Shown here in pieces: positions 15,831-24,873 of a DNA stretch of 64,000 nucleotides (position 1 is its first letter; every line of letters begins with the position of its first letter). The notes under the pieces were generated by a model that was given only the letters and a program-made list of their open reading frames with translations, was not told the origin of the DNA and did not search any database. The stretch spans positions 1,895,001-1,959,000 of the forward strand of contig NZ_CP033433.1 of NCBI RefSeq assembly GCF_003713065.1, in the 5' to 3' direction. The stretch is from Cohnella candidum. GTDB lineage: Bacteria; Bacillota; Bacilli; Paenibacillales; Paenibacillaceae. The translations under genes and the position numbers were made by a program.

Positions 15831-17131
15831 CCCCTGAGCCTCTCGAAGCAGGCTTGCGCTTCGTAGCGAATCCTTTCCTCATCGAGCGTAAGCAGCTCGC
15901 CGCCCCGCAATAGCTGCCGGCCGTCCGCCCAAACGTGCTTCACGTCGGAGCCCGACGCTGCATAAACAAGATGGGAAATCAAGTCGGTGCGGGGCACGAA
16001 ATGGGTTTGCGCCGTCGATACCGCGATGAAGTCGGCCTTCATGCCGGGCTTCAAGATGCCGGTCTGCCCTTCCAAGCCGAGCGCGCGGGCACCGTAAGTC
16101 GTGCCGAGGCGGAGAGCCTCCGCGGCCGGAATGACGGTCGGGTCCCCGGTGACGCCTTTATGAAGCAGGGCGGCAAGGCGGATCTCCTCGAACAGGTCCA
16201 GATTGTTGTTGCTTGCCACGCTGTCCGTCCCGAGACCCACGGTCACGCCAGCCGCGAGAAGTTCCGGCACGCGCGCCACTCCGCTAGCCAGCTTCAGGTT
16301 GCTGACCGGGTTATGCGAGACGGCGACGTTCCGTTCCGCCAGAAGGGCGATCTCCTCGTCCGTCAGATGGACGGCGTGGGCGACGAGCGCGGGACGGCTG
16401 AAGAAGCCGAGACGGTCCAAATGCTCCGGCGGGCGCACCCCGTAATCTCGGACGTTTTGCTCGACTTCGAACCTCGTTTCCGACATGTGCGTGTGCAGGG
16501 AAAGGTTCAATTCATGCGCGGCTTCCACGACTTTCACGATGAAATCGGGCGGGCACGTGTAAGGCGCGTGCGGACACATCATGACCGTAATGCGCCCGTC
16601 GGCGGCGCCGTGCCATTCGCGGGCGAAGGTGACGGCGTCCTGCAGTTTCGCCTTCTGGACGTCCTCCGGCACCATGCCGATCATGCCGCGCGTCAGCACG
16701 GCGCGCAAGCCGGACTGGTCCACGACTTCGCCGACCCGGTGCATGTGGTCGTACATATCCAGGAACGTCGTCGTTCCGGTTTTGATCATTTCCGCCGCGG
16801 CCAAGGCGCTGCCCCAGTATACGTCGTCACCGGTGAACTTGGCTTCCATCGGCCACATATGGTTCTGCAGCCAGTCCTGCAGCGCCAGATCGTCCGCATA
16901 GCCGCGAAGAAGGGACATCGCGGCGTGTCCGTGCGTGTTGACCAGCCCGGGCAGGAACAGCAAGTCTTGGCCGTCCACCGTTTCGGCGGCAGCCTCCAGC
17001 CACTCCGCAGGCGCCTCCCCTTCTCCCATGTCCGCGATGCGCGATCCTTCAACCGCCATCCAGCCTTTGAACAGCGGACGAGTATCGTCCATGGTCGCGA
17101 AATATCCGTTCGTGATCAGCCATCTTTTCAT
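15827..17131 (-). CDS. mtaD: 5-methylthioadenosine/S-adenosylhomocysteine deaminase family amidohydrolase
   Basis: Metal-dependent amidohydrolase that deaminates adenosine-type nucleosides. The metal ligands are visible in GLVNTHGHAAM (65-69), in LSLHTHMSET, in ALVAHAVHLTDEE and in GLGTDSVASNNNLDLF. The 434-residue length is normal. Known members use methylthioadenosine, S-adenosylhomocysteine or aminodeoxyfutalosine, so the substrate is not fixed by sequence. The last is relevant here because futalosine-pathway genes are present at 53953-56325. It overlaps rex and tseB by 4 bases each, in the operon dinG-rex-mtaD-tseB. Confidence 0.88.
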   Translation of the reverse strand: MKRWLITNGYFATMDDTRPLFKGWMAVEGSRIADMGEGEAPAEWLEAAAETVDGQDLLFLPGLVNTHGHAAMSLLRGYADDLALQDWLQNHMWPMEAKFTGDDVYWGSALAAAEMIKTGTTTFLDMYDHMHRVGEVVDQSGLRAVLTRGMIGMVPEDVQKAKLQDAVTFAREWHGAADGRITVMMCPHAPYTCPPDFIVKVVEAAHELNLSLHTHMSETRFEVEQNVRDYGVRPPEHLDRLGFFSRPALVAHAVHLTDEEIALLAERNVAVSHNPVSNLKLASGVARVPELLAAGVTVGLGTDSVASNNNLDLFEEIRLAALLHKGVTGDPTVIPAAEALRLGTTYGARALGLEGQTGILKPGMKADFIAVSTAQTHFVPRTDLISHLVYAASGSDVKHVWADGRQLLRGGELLTLDEERIRYEAQACFERLRG

Positions 17132-17784
17132 TCTTCGACGTCCCCTTGTTCTTTTCGCTTTTCATAATCCATGTAATAGGCCAAGCTGAGCAGTTCCGCC
17201 GTAAAGTCGGCGTAGTGGATCCGAACGCCTGCGGGCACTTTCAAGACGGACGGCGCGAAATTCAGGATGCCCTTGATTCCCGCGGCTACGAACCGGTCCG
17301 CCACGTTCTGCGCCTCGATGGCCGGAACGGTGATGATCCCGATCGCGATGCCGAGCCTGTCCACCGTCTCGCTGAGCTCCGACATCGGCTGCACGGTCAT
17401 CTGGTTGATTTTCGTGCCCGTTTTGCCTGCATCGGCGTCGAAAACGGCGACGATTTTCATGTTGTCTTTCGTGTACATGTTGTAATTGCACAACGCGCGC
17501 CCCAGGTTGCCGGTGCCGACGAGGGCCACGTTGAGCGTTTTGTCCAATTTGAGGATGTGGCGGATCTTCTCGATCAAATAGGCCACGTTGTAACCGACGC
17601 CTTTGCGTCCGAATTCCCCGAAATAGGCCAAATCTTTGCGGATTTGCGCGGGATTGAGGTCCAGCTTCTCGCCGAGATCCTGAGACGATACCGTTTGGAC
17701 GTCGGATAGGCTGAGCTCGTTCAGAAACCTCAAATATACCGGCAGCCGCCGCACGACCGCCTCCGATATTTTCTCCTGCTTCAT
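17128..17784 (-). CDS. rex: redox-sensing transcriptional repressor Rex
   Basis: DNA-binding repressor that senses the NADH/NAD+ ratio and controls fermentation and respiration genes. Of its 218 residues, the N-terminal winged helix covers about 1-80 (VYLRFLNELSLSDVQTVSSQDLGEKLDLNPAQIRKDLAYFGEFGRKGVGYNV). A Rossmann NADH domain follows with VALVGTGNLGRAL (motif 90-95) and the swapped C-terminal helix (FTAELLSLAYYMDYEKRK). It overlaps dinG and mtaD by 4 bases each. I looked for the palindrome TTGTGAA-N6-TTCACAA near the genes here and found no full copy. Confidence 0.95.
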   Translation of the reverse strand: MKQEKISEAVVRRLPVYLRFLNELSLSDVQTVSSQDLGEKLDLNPAQIRKDLAYFGEFGRKGVGYNVAYLIEKIRHILKLDKTLNVALVGTGNLGRALCNYNMYTKDNMKIVAVFDADAGKTGTKINQMTVQPMSELSETVDRLGIAIGIITVPAIEAQNVADRFVAAGIKGILNFAPSVLKVPAGVRIHYADFTAELLSLAYYMDYEKRKEQGDVEE

Positions 17785-20684
17785 CCGGCTTCTCCCCCTT
17801 CGTCCGCTGGTTTGACGGTTTCCGGCCTTCCCTCGTCAAGCCACTGCTTGACCCGGTCCGCCATGCCGGCCGTCGGCAAATGCTCCATTTTCGGTCCGGG
17901 CAGCGAGTACAGGAAGTATTTCCCGTAGCTCGTGTCGATGACCCTGGTGTCGTACAAAATGACGATCCCCCGGTCGGTCGCGGTGCGCACCAGTCTGCCG
18001 AAGCCCTGCTTGAAACGGATGACCGCCTGCGGAAGCGACAGCTTCATGAACGGGTTTTTCTTCTCCGCTTGCAGCTTTTCCGACTTCGCCTCGACCACCG
18101 GATGGTTCGGAGGCTGGAAGGGCAATCGTACGATAGCCAAGCACGTGAGCGCATCTCCCGGCAAATCGACGCCTTCCCAGTAGCTGCTCGTACCCAGCAG
18201 CACCGACGCCGGCTGGTCGCGGAATTGCTTGGTCAGACGGCTGCGGCTCGAGCCGTCGATTCCCTGGCCGAGCACCTGGATGCCGGCGGGCTCCAAGCTT
18301 TCCTTGAGCGGACCGTATACCGTCTTCAGCATACGATGCGACGTAAACAGGACGAGCATGCGTCCGCCGACGGTTTGGGCCACGTCGCGCAGCGAATCGG
18401 TCAAGGCCTGCACGAACGCGGCGTCGCCGTCCTTGCCCCGGATACCCGGAAAATCCCTCGGAATGAGCACGAGGGCTTGTTCGCGATAGCGGAACGGGGA
18501 CGGCAGCTGCGAGGTCCGGAGCCGGCCTTCCTTCTCCGACTCGGCAAGGCCCAGCTGCTCCGTCACATATTGAAACGATTTGTCTACCGTCAAAGTCGCG
18601 GACGTCATGACGACGCTCGCCTTGCGGTCGAACAGGCCTTCCTTCAGCAGAGCGCTCACGTCGGCGGGCACGCCGTACATCCACACGGACCGGCCGCGGT
18701 ATTGGAAGTGCGCTTCCGCCCAGTAGACATAGCCGGCTTCGCCCATCGTGACGAACGAAGACAAGTCCGCCCGGACCGCAGCCACGTCTTTCACGACGCC
18801 GCTCAGGTCCGTCAGAAGGCCCTGCAGCGAATAATCGTCGGTTTCTTCACGGATTTCCGCGATCAGCTTCTCCATCGGCCGGATGAAGTCGGACATCAGC
18901 TGGATGGCGTTGTCCGCGTCCACGCGAATGGCGTCCCACCCTTTCGGGAGCGCATCTTGCTTCAAGCGCAGCGTCAGGCTGCCCGTCTCGTCGGCGGCGG
19001 CTTGGCCCGCCAACAGTCCGAACAACGCTTCCGTCCAGCGTTCCCAGGATTCCCGAATATCGTTCAATTTGGCGGGCATGAGCTCCGCCTTCTCCACCCA
19101 AGCGGGCGCTTGGTCATGCGGAACGGATGCGAGTGCCGTCGCCAATTGTGGAATCAATCCGTTCCGGGAATCTTTCCAGAGCCGCTGCAACGGCATCGCG
19201 AGAGAGTTGTAGCCGGTTTTCTGTCCGAGATGCTGCCCCGCCACTTCTTCCAGATGATGGGCTTCATCCACGATCAAGCGGTCGTAGGACGGCAGCAATC
19301 GGTGCTCGGCGCGCATGTCCGTGAATACGAGCGCATGGTTCGTGATGACGAGGTCCGCTTTGCCCGCCTCGTTCCGCGCGCGGTGATAGAAGCATTTGTG
19401 GAACCACGGACAAGAGCGGTTCAGGCAAGACGCCGCGTCGCTGGCGACAGCGTCCCACTCTTCCTTGGAGCGGCCGAGATTCAGTTCCTCGCCCTCTCCG
19501 GTGGACGTTTCCGAGAGCCATACCGTCATGGCTCCCCGGGTCACCGCGTCTTCCTTGCCGAGCGCGTAGTCCGGCACCGAAACGCGGTTTTCGAATTTGC
19601 GGAGACACAGGTAGTTGCTTCGACCCTTGAAGACCGAAGCGCGGAACGATACGGGCAGCACCTTCTGCAGCAGCGGCAAATCCCGTTGGCGAAGCTGTTC
19701 CTGAAGCTGGATCGTGTGCGTCGTCACGACGATTTTTTTGGATTCCTTCAGACCATAATAGAGAGAGGGAAGCAGATAGCCGAGCGACTTTCCCGTTCCC
19801 GTGCCCGCTTCCACGAGCAAATGGGAATCCTGTTCGAGGGACTGCAGCACTTCGCCGAACATGATATCCTGGCCTTCCCTGGATTCATAGGCCGGAAGAA
19901 GTTCCTTCAGGTTGCGCCGAACTTCTTCGGAGAAATCCTCGAAAGAGGTTTCCGCCAGCCGGCGCGCAACGTCGCTCGCGTCTTCCTGCCGGTTGGCCGC
20001 GGCATCGTCGCTCCAATCGCCAACCTTCATCGCGAATTGGCGATGATAGTGGTAGCCCTCTTCATGGAATGCCGGCCGGATTTCCCGGTCTTGCAGCGTC
20101 ATCGCGATCAGCCAGCCCAAATCGCTTCCTTCGGCGTCGAAAAGTGAACCGAGCCGCTGGAGCGTGAGCATCGGCAAGGAGCGCAATTTATTCAACCCGA
20201 TCGAAAATAATTCCGCCGTCGCCAGCGCGTCGCTGTCCGCCTGGTGTGGACGGTCATGGCCGATGCCGAACGCCTGCGTGAGCGCCGAGAGTTGGTAGGA
20301 CGGCAATATCGGATGCGTCAAACGCGTCAGCTCGACGGTATCCAGCATCCGGCCGGTGAACGGCAAATAGCCGCTGCGATCTAGAGCGGCCTGCAGGAAG
20401 CGGGCGTCGAATTCGACGTTGTGCCCGACCAGCACGGCGTCTTGGAGCAGCGGCACCATCTGCGCCAGCACTTCCTCGATGTCCGGAGCGTCTTGAACGT
20501 CTTCGTCCGAGATTCCGGTCAATTTGGAAATTTCGGCGGGAATGGGCTTCTCGGGCTTAACGAAGCTGGAGAACGTGGAACAGACGGTCCCCGCTTCGTC
20601 AATGACAGCGAGTCCCGCCTGGATGATTTCGTCTCTTTGATCGGACATGCCCGTCGTCTCGAAATCGAGCACGGCGAATTTCAT
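17781..20684 (-). CDS. dinG: DinG-family ATP-dependent helicase fused to a DnaQ-like 3'-5' exonuclease
   Basis: A fusion of 967 residues. The N-terminal ~165 residues are a DEDDh exonuclease domain (FAVLDFETTGMSDQRDEIIQAG; VGHNVEFDARFL; HQADSDALAT). The remainder is an XPD-like superfamily 2 helicase with Walker A EAGTGTGKSLGYLLP, Walker B LIVDEAHHLEE, and motif VI near KQGFGRLVRTATDRG. Four cysteines, at SNYLCLRKF and CLNRSCPWFHKC, match the spacing style of a DinG iron-sulphur cluster. The order matches Bacillus (pan genes, then dinG). It likely acts on structured DNA during repair or replication. Confidence 0.95.
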   Translation of the reverse strand: MKFAVLDFETTGMSDQRDEIIQAGLAVIDEAGTVCSTFSSFVKPEKPIPAEISKLTGISDEDVQDAPDIEEVLAQMVPLLQDAVLVGHNVEFDARFLQAALDRSGYLPFTGRMLDTVELTRLTHPILPSYQLSALTQAFGIGHDRPHQADSDALATAELFSIGLNKLRSLPMLTLQRLGSLFDAEGSDLGWLIAMTLQDREIRPAFHEEGYHYHRQFAMKVGDWSDDAAANRQEDASDVARRLAETSFEDFSEEVRRNLKELLPAYESREGQDIMFGEVLQSLEQDSHLLVEAGTGTGKSLGYLLPSLYYGLKESKKIVVTTHTIQLQEQLRQRDLPLLQKVLPVSFRASVFKGRSNYLCLRKFENRVSVPDYALGKEDAVTRGAMTVWLSETSTGEGEELNLGRSKEEWDAVASDAASCLNRSCPWFHKCFYHRARNEAGKADLVITNHALVFTDMRAEHRLLPSYDRLIVDEAHHLEEVAGQHLGQKTGYNSLAMPLQRLWKDSRNGLIPQLATALASVPHDQAPAWVEKAELMPAKLNDIRESWERWTEALFGLLAGQAAADETGSLTLRLKQDALPKGWDAIRVDADNAIQLMSDFIRPMEKLIAEIREETDDYSLQGLLTDLSGVVKDVAAVRADLSSFVTMGEAGYVYWAEAHFQYRGRSVWMYGVPADVSALLKEGLFDRKASVVMTSATLTVDKSFQYVTEQLGLAESEKEGRLRTSQLPSPFRYREQALVLIPRDFPGIRGKDGDAAFVQALTDSLRDVAQTVGGRMLVLFTSHRMLKTVYGPLKESLEPAGIQVLGQGIDGSSRSRLTKQFRDQPASVLLGTSSYWEGVDLPGDALTCLAIVRLPFQPPNHPVVEAKSEKLQAEKKNPFMKLSLPQAVIRFKQGFGRLVRTATDRGIVILYDTRVIDTSYGKYFLYSLPGPKMEHLPTAGMADRVKQWLDEGRPETVKPADEGGEAG

Positions 20685-20727
20685 GTATGACTTCCTTTCC
20701 CGAAGGCCTGCTGCCGGCGGTTAAGCT

Positions 20728-21363
20728 TCAAACCATTGCCTGAAGCTCCGCGCTGCCGAATTGCAGTTGCAGCTCTCCCCCGCCTTTCCGGCAGCATTCC
20801 AAGTTGCGGCGCGGATCGGCGAACGAGGGATCGGCCTCGATCGCTTTGCGAAAAAATTGCTGTGCCTGGTCAAAATGCGCGAACACCGCCTGGATGCACC
20901 CGAGCGCGTTGAACGCGATGGCTTGCAGCTTCGGCTCGTCGGCTAAAGCGGCAATCAGGCGAAAATGCCTTTGCGCTTCGGCCCATTCCTTCAGATGCAT
21001 GCGCGACATGGCCAAGTACAGACGCGCGGCCAACATGTCCGGATAATGCCGGACCGTTTCTTCCAGTTGGTCGGCGGCCTGGACGAACATATGGAGCTTG
21101 AAGTACCCTTGGCCTTTCTGGAAAGGTCCGAGCAGAAGCTCCGGCTCCTGCGCGATCTCCCCCTGCTGGTCCAGTTCCCGGAATACGGCCAATTTGTCCT
21201 CGAATTGAAGCCAGCTTTCCACGATGTCGTCGCTCAGCGACTTGAGCGTATTCCACTGTTCCTGCATCCGGCTCCGTTCCTCGCCGGCAGCGTTCGGAAA
21301 ACGGATAATCAGATCGTCTAGCGCTTCGTGCAGGGATTCGAACCATTGCCGGATGATGGACAT
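20728..21363 (-). CDS. tetratricopeptide-repeat protein
   Basis: About 211 residues, soluble. The first half is helical and acidic (WFESLHEALDDLIIRFPNAAGEERSRMQEQWNTLKSLSDDIVESWLQFEDKL). The second half carries TPR-like repeats: VQAADQLEETVRHYPDMLAARLYLAMSRM, EWAEAQRHFRLIAALADEPKLQAIAFNALGCI, and FDQAQQFFRKAIEADPSFADPRRNLECC. It is presumably a protein-interaction scaffold; no enzymatic motif is visible. ATG 21363 follows AAGGGGGA by 8 bases. It lies between panD and dinG and may be transcribed with both, in roughly the place of ypmA in B. subtilis, but it is not obviously a homologue. Confidence 0.7.
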   Translation of the reverse strand: MSIIRQWFESLHEALDDLIIRFPNAAGEERSRMQEQWNTLKSLSDDIVESWLQFEDKLAVFRELDQQGEIAQEPELLLGPFQKGQGYFKLHMFVQAADQLEETVRHYPDMLAARLYLAMSRMHLKEWAEAQRHFRLIAALADEPKLQAIAFNALGCIQAVFAHFDQAQQFFRKAIEADPSFADPRRNLECCRKGGGELQLQFGSAELQAMV

Positions 21364-21429
21364 GCGCGTTCCCCCTTGTCGCAGTGGCTGTATGCTCATT
21401 CTGCGTTTCGGGGGGTGCTTTCATACGCG

Positions 21430-21813
21430 TTACCAAACGGTCGAATGCGGCTCCTCCGCCATCAATTTGACAGGGCGGTTGGCTTCATCCATGATAGCGA
21501 TTTTCGGCTTGTGCGAACGCGATTCTTCATCCGTCACGTACCCGTAGGCGATGATGATCACCTGGTCTCCCGGGTGTACGAGGCGGGCCGCCGCGCCGTT
21601 GAGGCAAATGACGCCGGAGCCTCTCGGGCCGGGAATCGCGTACGTTTCGAAACGGGCGCCGTTGTTGTTGTTCACGATTTGGACTTTCTCGTCGGGCAAA
21701 ATGTCCACGAGCTCCATCAAATCCTGGTCGATCGTGACGCTGCCGACGTAGTTCAAGTTGGCTTCGGTCACGGTCGCGCGATGAATTTTCGATTTCATCA
21801 TTTGACGAAACAT
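21430..21813 (-). CDS. panD: aspartate 1-decarboxylase (pyruvoyl enzyme) precursor
   Basis: Makes beta-alanine from aspartate for pantothenate. The 127-residue proenzyme has the self-cleavage site at Gly24-Ser25 in [10 protein letters not shown], where Ser25 becomes the pyruvoyl group. The signature [36 protein letters not shown] is complete, followed by [10 protein letters not shown]. It starts one base after panC ends, as the last gene of panB-panC-panD. Confidence 0.96.
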   Translation of the reverse strand: MFRQMMKSKIHRATVTEANLNYVGSVTIDQDLMELVDILPDEKVQIVNNNNGARFETYAIPGPRGSGVICLNGAAARLVHPGDQVIIIAYGYVTDEESRSHKPKIAIMDEANRPVKLMAEEPHSTVW

Positions 21814-21814
21814 A

Positions 21815-22699
21815 TTATTTCACCTCCGAAGGGAACAATAGGACGTTATCGATCAATCGGGTTTTGCCGAAACGGACGGCCAAAGCCACGAGCAGCGGAA
21901 CATTCGAATCCCGCAGCGGACGGTCCGGCGCCGGTTGCTTCAAATCCGGATAAGTCGCGATTTCCACGTAATCGATATCGGCGAGCGGTTGCGAACGGAT
22001 ACGGCCCCGGATCCGGACGGCCAATTCCGCTTCGGTCATGCCGTCTTCGATCCAGCCCGGCACTTGCGCGAGCGATTGCGACAGCACCAGCGCTTGCTTG
22101 CGCTCTTCCGGGGTCAGATACACGTTACGGGAGCTAAGCGCAAGCCCGTCTTCTTCCCGTACGGTCGGGCAAGGCACGATATCGATCGGCATGTGCAGGT
22201 CCCGCGTCATGCGCGCAATGACCGCCACCTGCTGCGCATCCTTGAGGCCGAAATAGGCACGATCCGGCTGCACGATATGGAACAGCTTCGATACGACCGT
22301 CGCGACGCCGTCAAAATGGCCGGGGCGGCTGGCCCCGCACAGCCGTTCGGTCACTTCGGACACGGTGACCTTCGTTCTCATCGGTTCCGGGTACATTTCC
22401 TCCACCGACGGCATGAACACCAGGTTCGCTCCGGCGGAGGACGCCACCGCGAGGTCGCGCCGTTCGTCTTTCGGATAGCGGTCGAAATCCTCGTTCGGCC
22501 CGAATTGAAGCGGATTGACGAAAATGCTGAGCACGGTGAGCCCATTCTCGCCCGCCGAACGGCGGATTAAGCTGGCATGGCCTTCGTGAAGGTAACCCAT
22601 CGTGGGCACGAAGCCGACTTGGCCGTCCGGATTCCCGCGGCGGTAAGCCGCGATTTCTTCCCGAAGTTCGGCGATTTGCCGAACGATCTTGGGTGTCAT
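21815..22699 (-). CDS. panC: pantothenate synthetase
   Basis: ATP-dependent condensation of pantoate with beta-alanine. The HIGH-like motif appears as HEGHASLI after [10 protein letters not shown], and pantoate-site residues lie in [31 protein letters not shown] and the KMSKS-like region [16 protein letters not shown] are present. The 294-residue length is typical. Its ATG overlaps the panB stop by 4 bases. Confidence 0.96.
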   Translation of the reverse strand: MTPKIVRQIAELREEIAAYRRGNPDGQVGFVPTMGYLHEGHASLIRRSAGENGLTVLSIFVNPLQFGPNEDFDRYPKDERRDLAVASSAGANLVFMPSVEEMYPEPMRTKVTVSEVTERLCGASRPGHFDGVATVVSKLFHIVQPDRAYFGLKDAQQVAVIARMTRDLHMPIDIVPCPTVREEDGLALSSRNVYLTPEERKQALVLSQSLAQVPGWIEDGMTEAELAVRIRGRIRSQPLADIDYVEIATYPDLKQPAPDRPLRDSNVPLLVALAVRFGKTRLIDNVLLFPSEVK

Positions 22700-23565
22700 G
22701 GGTTTTCTCCTCCATATAAGCGGGACGCAAGCGCCATTTCCTTGGCGGACGCTTCATCCAGCGGGAAGCCGTGTTTTTCTTCCGGGAAGCCGAGCGTCTT
22801 GACGTCGTTCACGTAAGCGGAAATCGCCTGGCGGATCGTTTCGCCGACGTCGGCGTAAGTTTTGACGAATCGTTTGTCGCGGATGCCCGAGCCGTAACGG
22901 ATCAGGTCGTGATAAACGAGTACCTGCCCGTCGCAGCCCCTGCCCGCCCCGATGCCGATGGTCGGCACGCCGACGGACTTGGTTACGGCGGCCGCGAGCG
23001 GTTCCGTGACGAGCTCGAGCACGATGCCGAACACGCCGGCTTGCTCCAGCGCTTTGGCGTCGTCGAGCAGTTTTTCCGCCTCATGGCGGTCCTTGCCTTG
23101 CACCTTATAGCCGCCGATCGTGTGTACGGATTGCGGCGTCAGCCCCAGATGGCCGATCACGGGAATGCCGGCGGCCGTCAGCCTGCGGATTTCCTCGGCC
23201 AGGTCGGCGCCGCCTTCCATCTTCACGGCATGGGCGCCGCCTTCCCGCAGGAGACGGGCGGCATTGCGCAGCGTCTCTTCCGGGCCCAGGCGGTAGGTCG
23301 CGAACGGCATATCGGTCACGATCATCGTGCCGGGAGCTCCCCGTACGACCGATCGGGTGTGGTAGATCATATCTTCGAGCGTGACGGGCACGGTCGTGTC
23401 GTAACCGAGCACGACGTTGCCCAGCGAATCGCCGACCAGAATGATATCGACGCCCGCTTCCTCCGCCAATTTCGCGGAAGGGAAATCATAAGCGGTCAGC
23501 ATGGCGATCGGCTTGCCCGCTTGTTTCATCGCTTTGATTTTAGGTACGGTTAAGGCTTGCTTCAT
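22696..23565 (-). CDS. panB: 3-methyl-2-oxobutanoate hydroxymethyltransferase
   Basis: First pantothenate step: transfers a hydroxymethyl group from methylene-tetrahydrofolate to ketoisovalerate. The 289 residues include the signatures [37 protein letters not shown], the metal-binding Asp in ILVGDS, VKMEGG, and GHLGLTPQS, plus [20 protein letters not shown] strong GAAGGAGG precedes ATG 23565. The transcript start lies about 245 bases upstream, behind a promoter and a premature terminator (see the leader entry). Confidence 0.96.
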   Translation of the reverse strand: MKQALTVPKIKAMKQAGKPIAMLTAYDFPSAKLAEEAGVDIILVGDSLGNVVLGYDTTVPVTLEDMIYHTRSVVRGAPGTMIVTDMPFATYRLGPEETLRNAARLLREGGAHAVKMEGGADLAEEIRRLTAAGIPVIGHLGLTPQSVHTIGGYKVQGKDRHEAEKLLDDAKALEQAGVFGIVLELVTEPLAAAVTKSVGVPTIGIGAGRGCDGQVLVYHDLIRYGSGIRDKRFVKTYADVGETIRQAISAYVNDVKTLGFPEEKHGFPLDEASAKEMALASRLYGGENP

Positions 23566-23626
23566 GGGATGGTCCTCCTTCGTTTACCGGATGGTCCTCC
23601 TGGTTTCTTTCCCTTTCCAGAAAAAG

Positions 23627-23659
23627 CAAAAAAACCTTTTGCCCAGCGCAAAAAGGTTT
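23627..23659 (-). terminator. premature terminator in the panB leader
   Basis: On the - strand AAACCTTTTTGC pairs with GCAAAAGGTTT (one bulge) around a 5-base loop, followed by T residues (A run 23627-23634 on +). It lies between the promoter at 23814-23843 and panB. Confidence 0.85.
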
Positions 23660-23809
23660 ACTCAACATTGAACGTCGAACACGTCCTTCTGTCTCGGTCC
23701 CTTCGGCTCTGAGCAGAATCCGCCGCGTATCCTCTGACGGTATTCGGTTGGCTTGGCCTTGCGCTTCCGGCAAGTGCGGTTCGCCTAACGGCGATACCAC
23801 CTCACGCAT
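23627..23809 (-). promoter_or_regulatory. candidate structured leader/attenuator of panBCD
   Basis: A putative transcript start near 23809 and a strong intrinsic terminator at 23627-23659 bracket ~180 nt that is not convincingly coding, about 60 bases before panB. The RNA can fold a 5' hairpin with CGCC/GGCG capped by GTTA, extended by GGT/ACC across an unpaired AT/A, then CTTGC/GCAAG. A third helix GAAT-CCG/CGGATTC carries one bulged A. Bulged-A hairpins upstream of panB recall the known pan RNA motif of Firmicute panBCD leaders, but I cannot confirm that match. An alternative is a free-standing small RNA. The terminator helix is AAACCTTTTTGC/GCAAAAGGTTT. Confidence 0.6.
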
Positions 23810-23813
23810 GATC

Positions 23814-23843
23814 AGTATATCACGGACCGCCGCTTCCGTCCAA
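23814..23843 (-). promoter_or_regulatory. sigma-A promoter of the panB leader
   Basis: On the - strand TTGGAC (23843-23838) and TATACT (23819-23814) are spaced by 18 bases. The -10 lies between the birA stop and panB; the -35 is just outside the birA stop at 23861. Confidence 0.72.
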
Positions 23844-23860
23844 TAGACTGCAGGGGAGCG

Positions 23861-24841
23861 TCAGCTCCCCGTCGTCTCCCCGAACTCGGCGGAAAACACC
23901 GTCTTCGTCTCTCCGTTCGCAAGCCTGACCTTTAAACCGCCGGACTCGTCGAGGCTGACCGGCACGCCCTCCACCGTTCCTTGCGGCGTGCGGAGAACGG
24001 CGGGACGGCCCAGCGTCACCGAATGGGCTTCCCACAACGAACGGATCGGCGCGAAGCCCCGATCCCGGTAAAGGTCGTACAACCGTTCGAATTCGTCCAT
24101 GACGGCGGCGATCAGCCGGCTGCGGTCGATCGTCTGGCCGGAGGCCATTTTCAGGGAAACGGCTTTATCGAGCAATTCCTCCGGATAATCTTCGGGATCC
24201 AGATTCGCCGAGATCCCCATGCCGACGATGACGTATTTCAACCGCTCGTCCTCGGCGGACGATTCAAGCAGGATCCCGCTTATTTTTTTACCGTTTACGA
24301 GCAGATCATTCGGCCATTTTATGCCGATTTCCAACGGAACGACCCGCGCGATGGCGCGGCTCAAAGCCACGGCTGCCAGCAGGGTCAGCTGCGGCGTGAG
24401 CGGCAGCGGGATTTCGGGCCGCAGAAGAAGGCTCATCCAGACGCCTTTGCCGGCCGGCGACAGCCAGGAGCGGCCCATCCTTCCCCTGCCTTGCGTCTGA
24501 CGCTCCGCGACGACCAGCGTCCCCTGCGGAGCCCCCTCTTCGGCCAGCTTGCGAAGCTCGTCCTGCGTCGAGCCGACATCGTCGAACAACTTAAGGCGGC
24601 GTCCGAACTCCCGGGTGACGAGCTTGGGCAGCAGCTCTTGAAGCGAGAGCCGGGATGGCCGTCCGTTCAGCCGGTATCCCAGCCTCGGAACCGCCTCGAT
24701 CTCGTATCCTTCCGCTTCCAGCTTGCGGATCTGTTTCCATACCGCCGTCCGGCTGACGCCGAGCTGCCGGCTGATTTCCTCCCCGGAAACGAAAGCTCCC
24801 GCTTCCGCCTCCAGCAGAGACAGCAATGAAGTTCCGCTCAA
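23861..24841 (-). CDS. birA: bifunctional biotin operon repressor / biotin--protein ligase
   Basis: Attaches biotin to carboxylases and, with its N-terminal winged helix (FVSGEEISRQLGVSRTAVWKQIRKLEAEGYEI), can repress biotin genes. Of 326 residues the ligase core has the biotinyl-AMP loop QTQGRGRMGRSWLSPAGKGVWMS, IKWPNDLLVNGKKISGILLES, and the C-terminal domain GRPAVLRTPQGTVEGVPVSLDESGGLKV. The start is TTG 24841, spaced 7 bases from AAGGAGG. It follows cca by 32 bases and precedes the pan leader, as in Bacillus. Confidence 0.95.
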   Translation of the reverse strand: MSGTSLLSLLEAEAGAFVSGEEISRQLGVSRTAVWKQIRKLEAEGYEIEAVPRLGYRLNGRPSRLSLQELLPKLVTREFGRRLKLFDDVGSTQDELRKLAEEGAPQGTLVVAERQTQGRGRMGRSWLSPAGKGVWMSLLLRPEIPLPLTPQLTLLAAVALSRAIARVVPLEIGIKWPNDLLVNGKKISGILLESSAEDERLKYVIVGMGISANLDPEDYPEELLDKAVSLKMASGQTIDRSRLIAAVMDEFERLYDLYRDRGFAPIRSLWEAHSVTLGRPAVLRTPQGTVEGVPVSLDESGGLKVRLANGETKTVFSAEFGETTGS

Positions 24842-24873
24842 ACGTCCCGCCTCCTTCGTCCTTGCATTCGCAC

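Noticed and set aside
23540..23809. An 89-codon - strand frame across the panB leader
   Set aside because: It reads through the structured leader and the terminator into panB's ribosome binding site, has no ribosome binding site of its own, and looks like a by-product of the RNA structure.
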